Source: NCEH01 sp043195125 (GTDB lineage: Bacteria > Pseudomonadota > Alphaproteobacteria > Rhizobiales > Xanthobacteraceae). From it: 64,000 nt of DNA. The position numbers and the translations under genes were made by a program. The stretch lies in NCBI RefSeq assembly GCF_043195125.1, contig NZ_JBAFWR010000008.1, one strand, 5' to 3'. Shown here one piece after another: positions 53,807 through 63,500 of this stretch. The stretch's first letter is position 1, and every line of letters begins with the position of its first letter. The notes below the pieces were generated by a model. The model did not search any database, had not been told where the DNA came from, and saw nothing but the letters and a program-made list of their open reading frames with translations.

Positions 53807-55873
53807 ATGAGTACCGAAGCGCCGGTGCAGACCGATCGCCTGCTGACCCTCACCACCCCGCTTGGCGGCGACGTGCTCATCGCCACGGCGTTTTCGGGGA
53901 AGGAGGGCCTGTCGCAGCTGTTCCGCTTCACCCTCTCCATGGTGTCCACCAACACCGCGATCACCCCGGACAGCCTGCTGGGCAAGCCGATCACCGTCGC
54001 CATCGCGCGGCCCGGCGCCGATCCGCGCTACATCAACGGCATCGTGATTTCCTTCATGGCCGCCGATAAGACCGTGGACGGCATGCGCCGCTACGAGGCG
54101 GTGCTGGCGCCGAAATTCTGGCTGCTCACCCGCACGGCGGACTGCCGCATCTTCCAGAACCAGAGCGTCACGCAGATCGCCGATACGCTGTTCTCGGACG
54201 GCGGCATCACCGATTATCAGAAGCAGGGGCTCACCGGCTCGCATCCGGCGCGCGACTATTGCGTGCAATATCGCGAGACCGATTTCGATTTCCTCACCCG
54301 GCTGTTCGCGGAAGAGGGCATCTATTATTATTTTCAGCACACCAACGGAAAGCACACGCTGATCCTCAGCGACAGCACCGCCGGATACACAGATTGCGCC
54401 GACAAGAGCGTGCAGCATGCCCAGCCGCAGAGCGGCGAGACGGTGGCGGTACAGCACTGGGAATCGACCTATCATTTCGAATCCGGCAAGACGACGTTGG
54501 ACGATTATAATTTCGAGCAGCCGACCACCGATCTCACCTCCACCACCTCCACAGTGCTCACCAATTCGGCCTTCAAGTCCTGGGAAATCTATGATTATCC
54601 CGGCGACTATACGAAGAAGGACGATGGCACCTCCCTGTCGCGGGTGCGCATGGAAGCGGTGGAAGCGACCTATTCGGTGGTGCGCGGGGAGGCGACATAC
54701 GCCTCGTTCCAGGCGGGCTCCAAATTCACCATGGCCAAGCACGAAGTCGCCGCGGAGCAGGGCAAGCCCTATGTGCTCTCAACCGTCACCCACGAGGCGC
54801 GCGATCCCACCCACATCGGCAACCAGACCAAGGACGTGGTCTATGCCAACAGCTTCACCGCCCTGCCGGCGAGCGTGGCCTATCGCCCGCCGCCGGTGAC
54901 GCGCCGCCCGCTGATCCCTGGTCCCCATACCGCCACCGTGGTCGGCCCCTCGGGCGAAGAGATCTATTGCGACAAGTACGGGCGCGTGCGGGTGCAGTTC
55001 CATTGGGACCGGCTCGGCACCAATGACGAGAAGAGCTCGTGCTGGATCCGCGTATCGCAGGGCATGGCGGGCAACAGCTGGGGCGCCCTGTTCACGCCGC
55101 GCGTCGGCATGGAAGTGGTGGTGAGCTTCCTGGAAGGCGATCCCGACCGGCCGCTGATCACCGGCTGCGTCTACAACGCCACCAACATGCCGCCCTATAC
55201 GCAGCCCGACAACAAGACCCAGAGCGGGCTGAAGACGCGCTCCACCACCGGGGGCGACGCCACCACCTTCAACGAGCTGCGCTTCGACGACAAGAAGGGC
55301 GCCGAGCTGATCTACATGCACGCGCAGAAGGACCAGACGCGCGACGTGGAGAATGACGACACGCTGAACGTGAAGCACGACCAGATCATCACCATCACCA
55401 ACAATCGCACCGAGACCGTGTCCGAGGGCAATGAAACGGTCACGGTCTCCAAGGGCGACCGGGCGGTGACGATCACCACCGGCAACGAGGATCTGACGGT
55501 CTCGAAGGGCAACCAGACCCTCACCGTCTCCCAGGGGAATTCCACCACCACGGTCAGCCAGGGCAACCATGCCCTGACGGTCTCGCAAGGCAATTCGACC
55601 ACCGACATCAGCCAGGGCAACCAGACCGTGACGCTCGGATCGGGCAATGCGACGCTGAAGTGCAACGGCGGCAGCATCACCTTGCAGGCGGCGCAGACCA
55701 TCACGCTCAAGGTGGGGAGCAATTCCATCACCATCAGCCAGAGCGGCGTTGCCATCAGCGCGACGCAGGTCACGATTTCCGGCACCGCGAAGGTTGCGGT
55801 CAGCGGGCCGATGGTGTCGGTAAACGGCAGCGGCACGGTGCAGGTCCAGGGCGGCCTGGTCACGATCAATTAG
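53807..55873 (+). CDS. vgrG: T6SS spike protein VgrG (TssI)
   Basis: A 688-residue spike protein. The N-terminal gp27-like part (about 1-370; FSGKEGLSQLFRFTLSMV, YCVQYRETDFDFLTRLFAEE with GIYYYF) is followed by the gp5-like OB domain (GEEIYCDKYGRVRVQFHWDR, CWIRVSQGMAGNSWGALFTP, RVGMEVVVSFLEGDPDRPLI). The C-terminus is a long beta-needle: nine tandem 9-residue repeats of the G-N-x-x-x-T-V-S-x type at about 541-621, ending in a Val/Thr/Ser-rich strand region. No separate enzymatic domain is seen. Start ATG 53807 gives the normal N-terminus. Confidence 0.96.
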   Translation: MSTEAPVQTDRLLTLTTPLGGDVLIATAFSGKEGLSQLFRFTLSMVSTNTAITPDSLLGKPITVAIARPGADPRYINGIVISFMAADKTVDGMRRYEAVLAPKFWLLTRTADCRIFQNQSVTQIADTLFSDGGITDYQKQGLTGSHPARDYCVQYRETDFDFLTRLFAEEGIYYYFQHTNGKHTLILSDSTAGYTDCADKSVQHAQPQSGETVAVQHWESTYHFESGKTTLDDYNFEQPTTDLTSTTSTVLTNSAFKSWEIYDYPGDYTKKDDGTSLSRVRMEAVEATYSVVRGEATYASFQAGSKFTMAKHEVAAEQGKPYVLSTVTHEARDPTHIGNQTKDVVYANSFTALPASVAYRPPPVTRRPLIPGPHTATVVGPSGEEIYCDKYGRVRVQFHWDRLGTNDEKSSCWIRVSQGMAGNSWGALFTPRVGMEVVVSFLEGDPDRPLITGCVYNATNMPPYTQPDNKTQSGLKTRSTTGGDATTFNELRFDDKKGAELIYMHAQKDQTRDVENDDTLNVKHDQIITITNNRTETVSEGNETVTVSKGDRAVTITTGNEDLTVSKGNQTLTVSQGNSTTTVSQGNHALTVSQGNSTTDISQGNQTVTLGSGNATLKCNGGSITLQAAQTITLKVGSNSITISQSGVAISATQVTISGTAKVAVSGPMVSVNGSGTVQVQGGLVTIN
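55427..55669 (+). repeat. Nine 27-base coding repeats in vgrG
   Basis: Each unit encodes a 9-residue repeat beginning Gly-Asn (or Gly-Asp) and ending around Thr-Val-Ser-x. The middle five units are the most alike. They form the extended beta-needle of the spike. Unequal crossing-over could change the number of units and so the needle length. Confidence 0.75.
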
Positions 55874-55883
55874 GGGGGCGAAC

Positions 55884-56471
55884 ATGGAACTCGGTTTTCT
55901 CCCCAAGCTGCGCTATGCGCTGGCGGACCATCTCACGGCGCAGATCGAGCCGAGCGCGGAGGCGCAGGCGCTGCTGACGCCGGGCCTCACCGCCGCCGGC
56001 TTCATCCAGGCGCTCGCCGATGCGGAGCTCACCACCGAGGCGCTGCGATTCCTGGCGCTGGGCCTGCCGCGGCGCGAGGCGGTGTGGTGGGCCTGCGCGG
56101 CGCGCCAGCGCTTCCTGCCCGGTGACCTGCCGGAGAAGGAAACCACCGCCTGGAACGCGGCGGAGGCCTGGGTCTACCAGCCCACCGAGGCGAACCGGCG
56201 GGCCGCCTATCGCCCGGCCGAGGCGCTGAAGTTCGAGACCGCGGGGGCCTATGCCGCGCTCGGCACCTTCTGGTCGGGCGGCAGCCTCGCGCCGCCGGAA
56301 TCGGTGCTGGTGGTGCCGCCCGGCGATGCCCTGACGGGCAGCGCGATCGGCGCGTCCCTGCTGCTGTGCTGCGTGCCCGGTCCGGCCAAGACCATCGGCG
56401 AACGCCATGCGGCGGCATTGATGATCGGCGCGGATATCGCCAATGGTGGCAGCGGACAGTCGGCCACCTGA
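55884..56471 (+). CDS. T6SS-associated hypothetical protein (DUF6931-like)
   Basis: A 195-residue soluble, Ala-rich helical protein. The segment LTTEALRFLALGLPRREAVWWACAARQRF and the repeat of Ala-rich helices resemble DUF6931 proteins found next to vgrG or tss genes. A central ETTAWNAAEAWVYQPTEANR block and a final LLLCCVPGPAKTIGERHAAA block are conserved-looking. It may be an adaptor or chaperone for loading of VgrG cargo, by analogy with other small genes directly behind vgrG; not proven. ATG 55884 lies 11 bases after the vgrG stop. Confidence 0.6.
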   Translation: MELGFLPKLRYALADHLTAQIEPSAEAQALLTPGLTAAGFIQALADAELTTEALRFLALGLPRREAVWWACAARQRFLPGDLPEKETTAWNAAEAWVYQPTEANRRAAYRPAEALKFETAGAYAALGTFWSGGSLAPPESVLVVPPGDALTGSAIGASLLLCCVPGPAKTIGERHAAALMIGADIANGGSGQSAT

Positions 56472-56479
56472 AGGAGCAC

Positions 56480-57529
56480 ATGAGGAGCATGGCACCGAGC
56501 CTTCGCCTGACCATCGTCGACCCGGCCAACCTGCCGCTGCACGAGCGCACCCGCAGCGTCACGCAGGGGCCGTTTCGCATCGGCCGCGTGGACGATAACG
56601 ACTGGGTCATCGAGGACCCGGCGCGGCTCATGTCCCGTCACCATTGCACCATCGACCTGAAGGGCGGCGTGTTCGTGGTGATCGACACCTCGGTCAACGG
56701 CCTGTTCGTCAACAGCGCCGAGCAGCCGCTCGGGCGCGGCAATTCCGTGATCCTGAACGACGGCGACCTGCTGCATCTCGCCAGCGTCACCCTTCAGGCC
56801 AGCCTCCAGGATGCGGAGGCACAGCGCGACCCGTTCCTGGCGATCCTGCCCGGCGCCGCCGGCGCCCGTCCTGCCCCGCCGTCGGCCGCCGATCCGTTCG
56901 CGGATGCCCCGCAGATCGCGCTGGACAATGCCTTCTCGTCCTATTCGCCCACTTCGCTCCTGCCCTGGACCGAAGATCCGCCCGCCCACTTGCCGGACCC
57001 CCTGTTCGCCACCAGCCCGTGGCAGAACGCAACCGAGCCGGACCACGTGCCGGCCGAACTCCAGGCGCTGGGCGCCGTCACGCCGGTGAACACGCATATT
57101 CCCGAAAGCTGGGAGGAGGAGGTGCTGGGGCTGGCATCGCACCAGAGCCCGGCCTTCGGCGCTCCGAGCCCCACTGCCGGGGTGCCGGGCAGGAGCGCGC
57201 CGGCCGCCGAGCCGACCTTGCCGCGTGCGACCGTGCTCGCCTTGGTGGAGGCGCTCGCGCGCATCTGCGAGGCGGCCGATGCCCAGAGCGGCGAGGATAT
57301 TCTGGCGGGGACCGCGGAAGACGCGGTGGTGCGTCTCGCGGCGCTGGACCCGGAATGGGCCGGCCTCTCCCTGGTCAGCCTGTCGGTGCGGATCGCCGGC
57401 CAGTTGCGGGCGGAGCGCGACGTCTCGCGCGGGCCCGCACCCCATGCCGAATTGCCGCCGGACGCGTGGGAGCCCCCAGATCCCGAGGCCCCGTACCGCC
57501 GACCCTTTGACGGAGACGACACGCGATGA
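56480..57529 (+). CDS. tagH: FHA-domain protein of the T6SS (TagH/Fha-like)
   Basis: A 349-residue protein. The FHA domain occupies about 10-105: GPFRIGRVDDNDWVIEDP, LMSRHHCTI with the conserved Ser-x-x-His and TSVNGLFVNS carrying the Asn that contacts phosphothreonine. A Pro/Ala-rich middle and a helical C-terminal domain (about 235-330, ALARICEAADAQSGEDILAG) follow, as in TagH/ImpI proteins. It would read the phosphorylation state set by the kinase at 42,452. Its stop overlaps the tssK start as ATGA. ATG 56480 follows GAAGGAG; ATG 56489 is an alternative. Confidence 0.87.
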   Translation: MRSMAPSLRLTIVDPANLPLHERTRSVTQGPFRIGRVDDNDWVIEDPARLMSRHHCTIDLKGGVFVVIDTSVNGLFVNSAEQPLGRGNSVILNDGDLLHLASVTLQASLQDAEAQRDPFLAILPGAAGARPAPPSAADPFADAPQIALDNAFSSYSPTSLLPWTEDPPAHLPDPLFATSPWQNATEPDHVPAELQALGAVTPVNTHIPESWEEEVLGLASHQSPAFGAPSPTAGVPGRSAPAAEPTLPRATVLALVEALARICEAADAQSGEDILAGTAEDAVVRLAALDPEWAGLSLVSLSVRIAGQLRAERDVSRGPAPHAELPPDAWEPPDPEAPYRRPFDGDDTR

Positions 57530-58860
57530 ACACCAACGGCAAGGTCGTCTGGTCCGAGGGCATGTTTCTGCGCGCCCAGCACTTCCAGCAGCAGGACCGC
57601 TATCTGGAGCGCCTGGTGCGGCTGCGGGTGGAGGGGCTCTGCCCATTCCCGTGGGGTCTGCGGGCGCTGTCCATCAATCGCGATCTCCTCGCATTGGGCA
57701 AGTTCGCGCTCGACCGCTGCCAGGGCGTGTTCGAGGACGGGACGCCGTTCGATATCCCCGAGGATAACGAGCATCCCGAGCCCATCGACCTGCCGGTGAG
57801 CCTGACGGATTCCATCGTCTATCTCTGCATCCCGGTGCGCCAGCGCGGCGCGGCGGACGTGGAGGTGGGCACCATGCGCAATTCCGCTGCCCGCTTCGGC
57901 TCGGAAGAGATGGAGGTGGTGGACGAGATCAGCGGCTCCAACAACACCGCCCGCATCCGCACCGCGAAGCTGCGGCTCCAGCTGCTGCTGCACAATCAGG
58001 ACCGCAGCGGCTTCCATTGCCTCGGCCTGGCGCGGGTGGCGGAGGTGGGGGCGGACCGCAAGGTGCGGCTTGACCCCAATTATATCCCGCCCTTCCTCGA
58101 CGCCGCCGCCTCGCCAGGGCTGTCCGGCTTTCTCAACGAATTGACGGCGATGCTGCACCATCGCGGCGAGGCGTTGGCGCCGCGCGTGACCGGCTCCGAC
58201 AGCCATGGCGTCGCCGAGATCGCCGATTTCCTGATGCTTCAGGTGATCAACCGGGCGGAGCCGCATCTGGCCCATCTGGCGCGGCTCTCGGGCCTGCATC
58301 CTGAACGGCTCTATGCCACTTTCCTGGAGCTGGCCGGGGAATTGTCCACCTTCACCGCGATGCAGAAGCGGCCACGCGATTTCGCGGTCTACCGCCACGA
58401 CAATCTCGAAGAGACGTTCGAGCCGGTGATGGTGGAATTGCGCCGCTCTCTCAGCGCGGTGCTGGAGCAGAGCGCGGTGCAGATTCCGCTGCAGGATCGC
58501 AAATACGGCATTCGCGTCGGCACGATCCAGGACCGCACCCTGATCTCGGGCGCGAATTTCGTGCTGGTGGTGAAGGCGGAGATGCCCGGCGAGACGATCC
58601 GCCGGTCGCTGCCGGCCCTCATCAAGATCGGCCCGGTGGAGCAGATCCGCGAACTCGTGAACGTCCAGCTTCCTGGCATCAGGGTAAGGCCGCTGGCGCT
58701 CGCGCCGCGCCAGATTCCCTACAATGCCGGCGCGGTTTACTTCGAATTGGAGCCGGCCAGTCCACTTTGGAAGCAATTAGCGGTTTCGGGCGGTATCGCC
58801 GTCCATCTCGCGGGCGATTTTCCCGGCGTGCATATGGAGATGTGGGCGATCCGCAATTAA
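57526..58860 (+). CDS. tssK: T6SS baseplate protein TssK
   Basis: A 444-residue baseplate protein that links the baseplate to the TssJLM membrane complex. The N-terminal signature VVWSEGMFLRAQHFQQQDRY is diagnostic, followed by the shoulder domain, a helical bundle (VINRAEPHLAHLARLSGLHP, ELAGELSTFTAMQKRPRDF) and the C-terminal head domain that binds TssL/TssM. Length is normal. It is coupled to the FHA gene by an ATGA overlap; tssL starts 102 or 132 bases later. Confidence 0.95.
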   Translation: MNTNGKVVWSEGMFLRAQHFQQQDRYLERLVRLRVEGLCPFPWGLRALSINRDLLALGKFALDRCQGVFEDGTPFDIPEDNEHPEPIDLPVSLTDSIVYLCIPVRQRGAADVEVGTMRNSAARFGSEEMEVVDEISGSNNTARIRTAKLRLQLLLHNQDRSGFHCLGLARVAEVGADRKVRLDPNYIPPFLDAAASPGLSGFLNELTAMLHHRGEALAPRVTGSDSHGVAEIADFLMLQVINRAEPHLAHLARLSGLHPERLYATFLELAGELSTFTAMQKRPRDFAVYRHDNLEETFEPVMVELRRSLSAVLEQSAVQIPLQDRKYGIRVGTIQDRTLISGANFVLVVKAEMPGETIRRSLPALIKIGPVEQIRELVNVQLPGIRVRPLALAPRQIPYNAGAVYFELEPASPLWKQLAVSGGIAVHLAGDFPGVHMEMWAIRN

Positions 58861-58962
58861 GGTTAAGCGGAGCTTTAGGGGCCTAGTCATCCGATCGCAA
58901 CAAGAAACCAGCACAAGGTCCGCTAACACGAGGTACCATGAGCTAAGCTGGAAAATGATCGC

Positions 58963-60513
58963 ATGAACCGCAACGGACCGAGCGAAGGAGATATGGATGA
59001 CACCATTTTCGCTCGTCCTGCTGTTGCCGCGCGCCAGCTTGGATCTGTGGTCGCCGCGCCTGCCGACGGCAGCGTAAAAGCGCAGCCGGCCCCGCCGCCG
59101 GGGCGGGCCCGGGCGGCGCCTGCACAGGGCTTCGCCTCGCCCTTCGATCAGACCCGACCCGCTCCCGCCGCCCCGCCGCCCGCGCAAAGCCCCGCCGCAT
59201 CCGGCACGCGCGGCGCCGATGCCCGCGCGGCGCCGCGCAAGGGACCGCCCGCCGGCACCGAGCGATCCGACGCGCTCTATGCGGCCTTCGACGTCTATCG
59301 CGACAATCCCAGCCTCGGGCTCGCCGCGCCGATCTTCGATCTGCTCGCCAGCGTCGAGGCGACCACGCAGACACCCGACATCGAATGGCTGCACCAGACC
59401 CTGGTGCAGGGGCTTCAGGATTTCGAGGCCCAGGCGACCGCCAACGGCCTCAATTCCCAGCAGGTGCGCATCACCTTGTACGCCCTCGCCGCGACCGTGG
59501 ACGACGGGGTGCTGAAGACCAATTGGGGCAAGGACAGCTTCTGGTCCTCGAAGAGCATGATCTCCATGTTCTTCCGCGAGACCTGGGGCGGCGAGCGCTT
59601 CTTCGCCCTGCTCAACCAGATGATGGCGGCGCCGCAACCGGTGCTGAAGGAAATCGAATTCTTCTATTATTGCCTGGAGTTCGGCTTCGAGGGCAAATAT
59701 CGCCTCGCTGCCAACGGGGCGGGCGAACTCGCGCATCTGTGCGAGGAGATCTTCCAGATCCTGCGCAGCGCCCAGGGGCCGGTGAAGACCGACCTCTCGC
59801 CCAAATGGCGCGGCGTCAGCGTCGAGCAGAACCAGCTGCGCGACCTGCTGCCGATCTGGATCGGCGGCGCGGTGCTCGGCACGCTGTTGGTGGCCGCCTT
59901 CGTCGCGCTCGCCGCGGTTCTGCGGCACGACAGCAGCCTCGCGGTGGAGAAGGTTTCGGCTTTGCTCGCCGCCCCCGCGCCGCATGTGGCGAAGCCGCCG
60001 ATCCCGGTCGCGGCGCCGCCTGCCCAGCCGGCACCAGCCCCAGCGCCCGCGGCGCCCCCCAAGCCGGCGGTGCCGGCGCCCGATCCCTACCAGATCATTT
60101 CCACCTTCCTCGGGCCCGAGCAGAAGGCCGGCGTGCTGCAGGTGATGAAGCAGGACAACAAGGTGGTGATCCGCACCGTGGGCGAGGTGTTCGCGACCGC
60201 CAGCACCGGCATTCGTGCGCAATTCACCGACGTGATCAAGCATATCGGGCAGGCGCTGATGAAGACCCCGGGCTCGATCGAAGTGATCGGCTATAGCGAC
60301 AACGTGCCGATCAATACCGCGACCTATCCCAACAACCAGGTTCTTTCCCAGGCGCGGGCCGGCCGGGTGGCGGATTTCCTCGCCGCCGAAATGGGCAGCC
60401 CGGCGCGGCTCAGCGCCACCGGGCGCGGCTCGTCCGATCCCATCGCGTCCAATGCGACGCCCGAAGGCCGGCAGGCCAACCGGCGCGTCGAAATCGTGCT
60501 GACCCCCCAATAG
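58963..60513 (+). CDS. tssL: T6SS membrane protein TssL (DotU/IcmH) with C-terminal OmpA domain
   Basis: A 516-residue inner-membrane protein. The N-terminal 90 residues are Ala/Pro-rich. The DotU/IcmH domain spans about 100-285 (YALAATVDDGVLKTNWGKDS, FFYYCLEFGFEGKYRL). One transmembrane helix is at about 297-320 (IWIGGAVLGTLLVAAFVALA). An OmpA-like peptidoglycan-binding domain closes the protein (VIGYSDNVPINTATYPNNQV and ASNATPEGRQANRRVEI). The start is uncertain: ATG 58963 or ATG 58993; the latter has AAGGAG only two bases upstream. A GCTAAGCT motif at 58,942 lies 14 bases before the first start. Confidence 0.94.
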   Translation: MNRNGPSEGDMDDTIFARPAVAARQLGSVVAAPADGSVKAQPAPPPGRARAAPAQGFASPFDQTRPAPAAPPPAQSPAASGTRGADARAAPRKGPPAGTERSDALYAAFDVYRDNPSLGLAAPIFDLLASVEATTQTPDIEWLHQTLVQGLQDFEAQATANGLNSQQVRITLYALAATVDDGVLKTNWGKDSFWSSKSMISMFFRETWGGERFFALLNQMMAAPQPVLKEIEFFYYCLEFGFEGKYRLAANGAGELAHLCEEIFQILRSAQGPVKTDLSPKWRGVSVEQNQLRDLLPIWIGGAVLGTLLVAAFVALAAVLRHDSSLAVEKVSALLAAPAPHVAKPPIPVAAPPAQPAPAPAPAAPPKPAVPAPDPYQIISTFLGPEQKAGVLQVMKQDNKVVIRTVGEVFATASTGIRAQFTDVIKHIGQALMKTPGSIEVIGYSDNVPINTATYPNNQVLSQARAGRVADFLAAEMGSPARLSATGRGSSDPIASNATPEGRQANRRVEIVLTPQ

Positions 60514-60547
60514 CGCCCCGCAAAGCCCAGGTGAGGCGACAAGATCC

Positions 60548-63500
60548 ATGGTGAAAATGCTGACATCGCGCGCGTTCTGGCGCTGGGTGGTGCTGATCGT
60601 GGTGGCCGCCCTGGTCGCTGCGGCCATCTGGTTCCTTGGCCCGCTGCTCAGCATCGGCGGGGATGCCCCGCTGGCCGATGCGACGCCGCGCGTGCTGGCG
60701 GTGTTGGTGCTGGTGCTGATCTGCGTGCTGATCGTCCTGAGCTGGCGGCAGCATCCGCCCGCGCCCGCCGCAGCCGGGGCGCCGCAGGACAAGAAGGGCA
60801 TCATCCCCGCGGGCGTCGTGCCCGCCCATGACGAGCAGGTCGAAGCGCAGACGAGCGCCATGGCTGACGGCATGCAACGCGCCCTCGGCGTCTTGCGCCG
60901 CATGCGCCTGTCCCATCGCTGGGGCCGCTCCTACGCCTACCAGCTGCCCTGGTATCTCGTGACCGGGACCGCCGGAGCCGGCAAGACCTCGCTGATCCGC
61001 CGCTCGGGCCTGCGCTTTCCGGTGACCGACCGCCGCGACGGGGCAGGCGGGCAGATCGCGGCCGGCAACAGCTGCGCCTTTTTCTTTAGCGACGCCGCCG
61101 TGCTGGTGGATACCCAGGGGCCGTTTCGCGGCGACGGGGTTGCCTCCGGCAGCGACCGGCAGGTGTGGAACAATTTCATCGGCCTGCTGAAGAAGCATCG
61201 CCCCCGCCAGCCGATCAACGGCGTCATCCTGACCCTCAGCCTGGAAGATCTGGAGAATTGGAGCGAGACCGAGCGCCTGACCCATGGCGCCGACATCCGC
61301 CAGCAATTGGTGGGATTGCAGACGAAGCTCAAGGTCCGCTTTCCCATCTATGTGGTCATCACCAAAGCGGACCGCATTCCCGGCTTCCATGCGTTCTTCG
61401 ACGGCATCACCGCGGAAGAGCGCAACCGCGTGTTCGGCCTCACCTTCCCGCTGTGCGACGAGAACGGCCTCACCGCCGACGGCGAGACCATGTTCGCCTT
61501 CCTCAACCGCGAATACGACAACCTGCTGCAATGGCAGTTGCCGCGCGTGCTGAACCGGGTGAACACCGAGGCGGACACGGAACGGCGCTTCGACACCTTC
61601 ATGTTCCTGCCCTATCTGGCGGCGCTGAAGCCGGCGATCTGCGATCTGCTGGAAGATATGTTCAAGCCCAGCGGATACGACCGCCCGCTGCTGCTGCGCG
61701 GCCTGTACCTGACCAGCGCCGATGCCGAGGATGCCGCGAGCGAGAGCCCCTACCGCCTGATCCCGCAGGAGCGTCCGGAAGGCGGGACCGCGGTGGTGGA
61801 GCGCCGCCGCACGGGTTTCTTCATCCATGACGCGCTGGAAAAAGTGATCTTCGGCGAGGCGGGGCTGGTGGGCGTGGATGCCGAGCTGAAGCGGCGCCAG
61901 AAGCGCATGCTGTGGGGAGTGACCGCGCTCGCCACCTGTTTTGCCGCCGGCATCGCGGTGTGGTGGGCCACCAGCTTCTTCGGCAATCGCGAATTGATCG
62001 AGCGGGTGGACCGGGCGGCCCACCAAGCGAAGGTGGTGATCGCACCGTTCAGCAACAGCACCGGCGTCAAGCCGGGCGATGACGGGGACCTCTCGGCCAC
62101 CATCCCCGCCCTTACCACCCTCGCGGCCATGCCGACCGGGTGGAACGAGCGCAACCAGCCCGTGCCGCTGCGCCTGACCGCCGGGCTCAGCCAGACGCCG
62201 CGTCTCGCGGCGGCGACCCGCTCGGAATATACCGACGCGCTGGAAACCCTGTTTCTGCCGCGCCTCGATCTGCGCCTGCAACGGCAGATCGATGCCAACA
62301 TGCACAAGCCCAGCGCACTCTACGGGGCGCTGATGGTCTATCTGATGTTCGGCGGCGTTTCGCCCATCGACAAGGACCTGGTGATCGCCTGGATGCGGCA
62401 GGACTGGGCCACCGCCTATCCCGGCCCGGCCCAGGCGCCGCTACGCGCTGCGCTGGTCACCCAGCTGACCAATCTGCTGCAGGCCGGCTTTCCCAAGCTC
62501 GATCTGAACGCCAATCTCGTGGCCCGCGCCCGCGTGGTGCTGAACCAGTATCCCGCCGCCGAACGCGGCCTCGCGATCCTGGAAGACCTGCCGGAAGTGA
62601 AGGACCTGACCCCGTGGACCCTCGCGGAAGCGGCGGGGCCGCTCGCGTCCTATGCGCTGGTACGCCGCTCCGGCAAGTCGCTCTCCGACGGCATCGCGGG
62701 CATGTACACGGCGGCCAATTTCTTCACCATCGTGCTGCCCGCCATCTCAAAGGTCGCGGAAGCCCTGGTGCGCGAGGATTGGGTGCGCACGCCCGCCAAT
62801 CCCAATACCCCCGCTCTGGTGCGCACGGACCAGCTGAAGAAGGACATGCTGTCGCTTTATACCAGCGATTACACCGCCCAATGGGAAGACTTGCTGAGCG
62901 ACGTGACCATCGCGCCCTTCAGCACGCTTCAGCAGGAAATGGCGGTGCTGCAGGCGCTGATCGGCCCGCCGTCGCCGCTGAAGATGTATCTGACCGCGGT
63001 GGCGCAGCAGACCACGCTTGCCCCGCCCGCCAAGCCGACCACGGTACAGAATGCCTCCGCCGCCAAGGCGGAACTGGAAAGCCTGCTGGGCGGCGGGCCC
63101 TCTCCTGGCCAACCGGTGACCGACCGCTTCGCCGGGCTGCAGAAATTCGTGGCCGGCACGCCGAGCCCGATCGACGACGTGGTGAAGGCCCTGACGCAGC
63201 TGCGCATGGCCATCGGCCCCGCCGCCAGCGCGGGCGATGCCAGCCCCTCGCAGGTGACCGAGCTCACCTCCGGGCCCGCCTTCGCGCAGATCCTCGGTCA
63301 GTTGAAGATGAGCACGCTGACCGCGCCGCCGGCGCTGGCGGAATCCATCATGGCCCTGGTGCGGCAGACCTCGACCATCACCAATGCGGGCGTGCGCGAG
63401 GACATGAACGCCGCCTGGAAGGCGCAGGTGCTGCCGTTCTGCCAGGTGGCCATCAACGGGCGCTATCCGTTCGAGAATTCGCAGAACGAGGCGACCCTGC

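Noticed and set aside
55427..55669. Tandem repeats resembling a CRISPR or minisatellite
   Set aside because: The units are contiguous 27-base coding repeats in frame within vgrG, without spacers.
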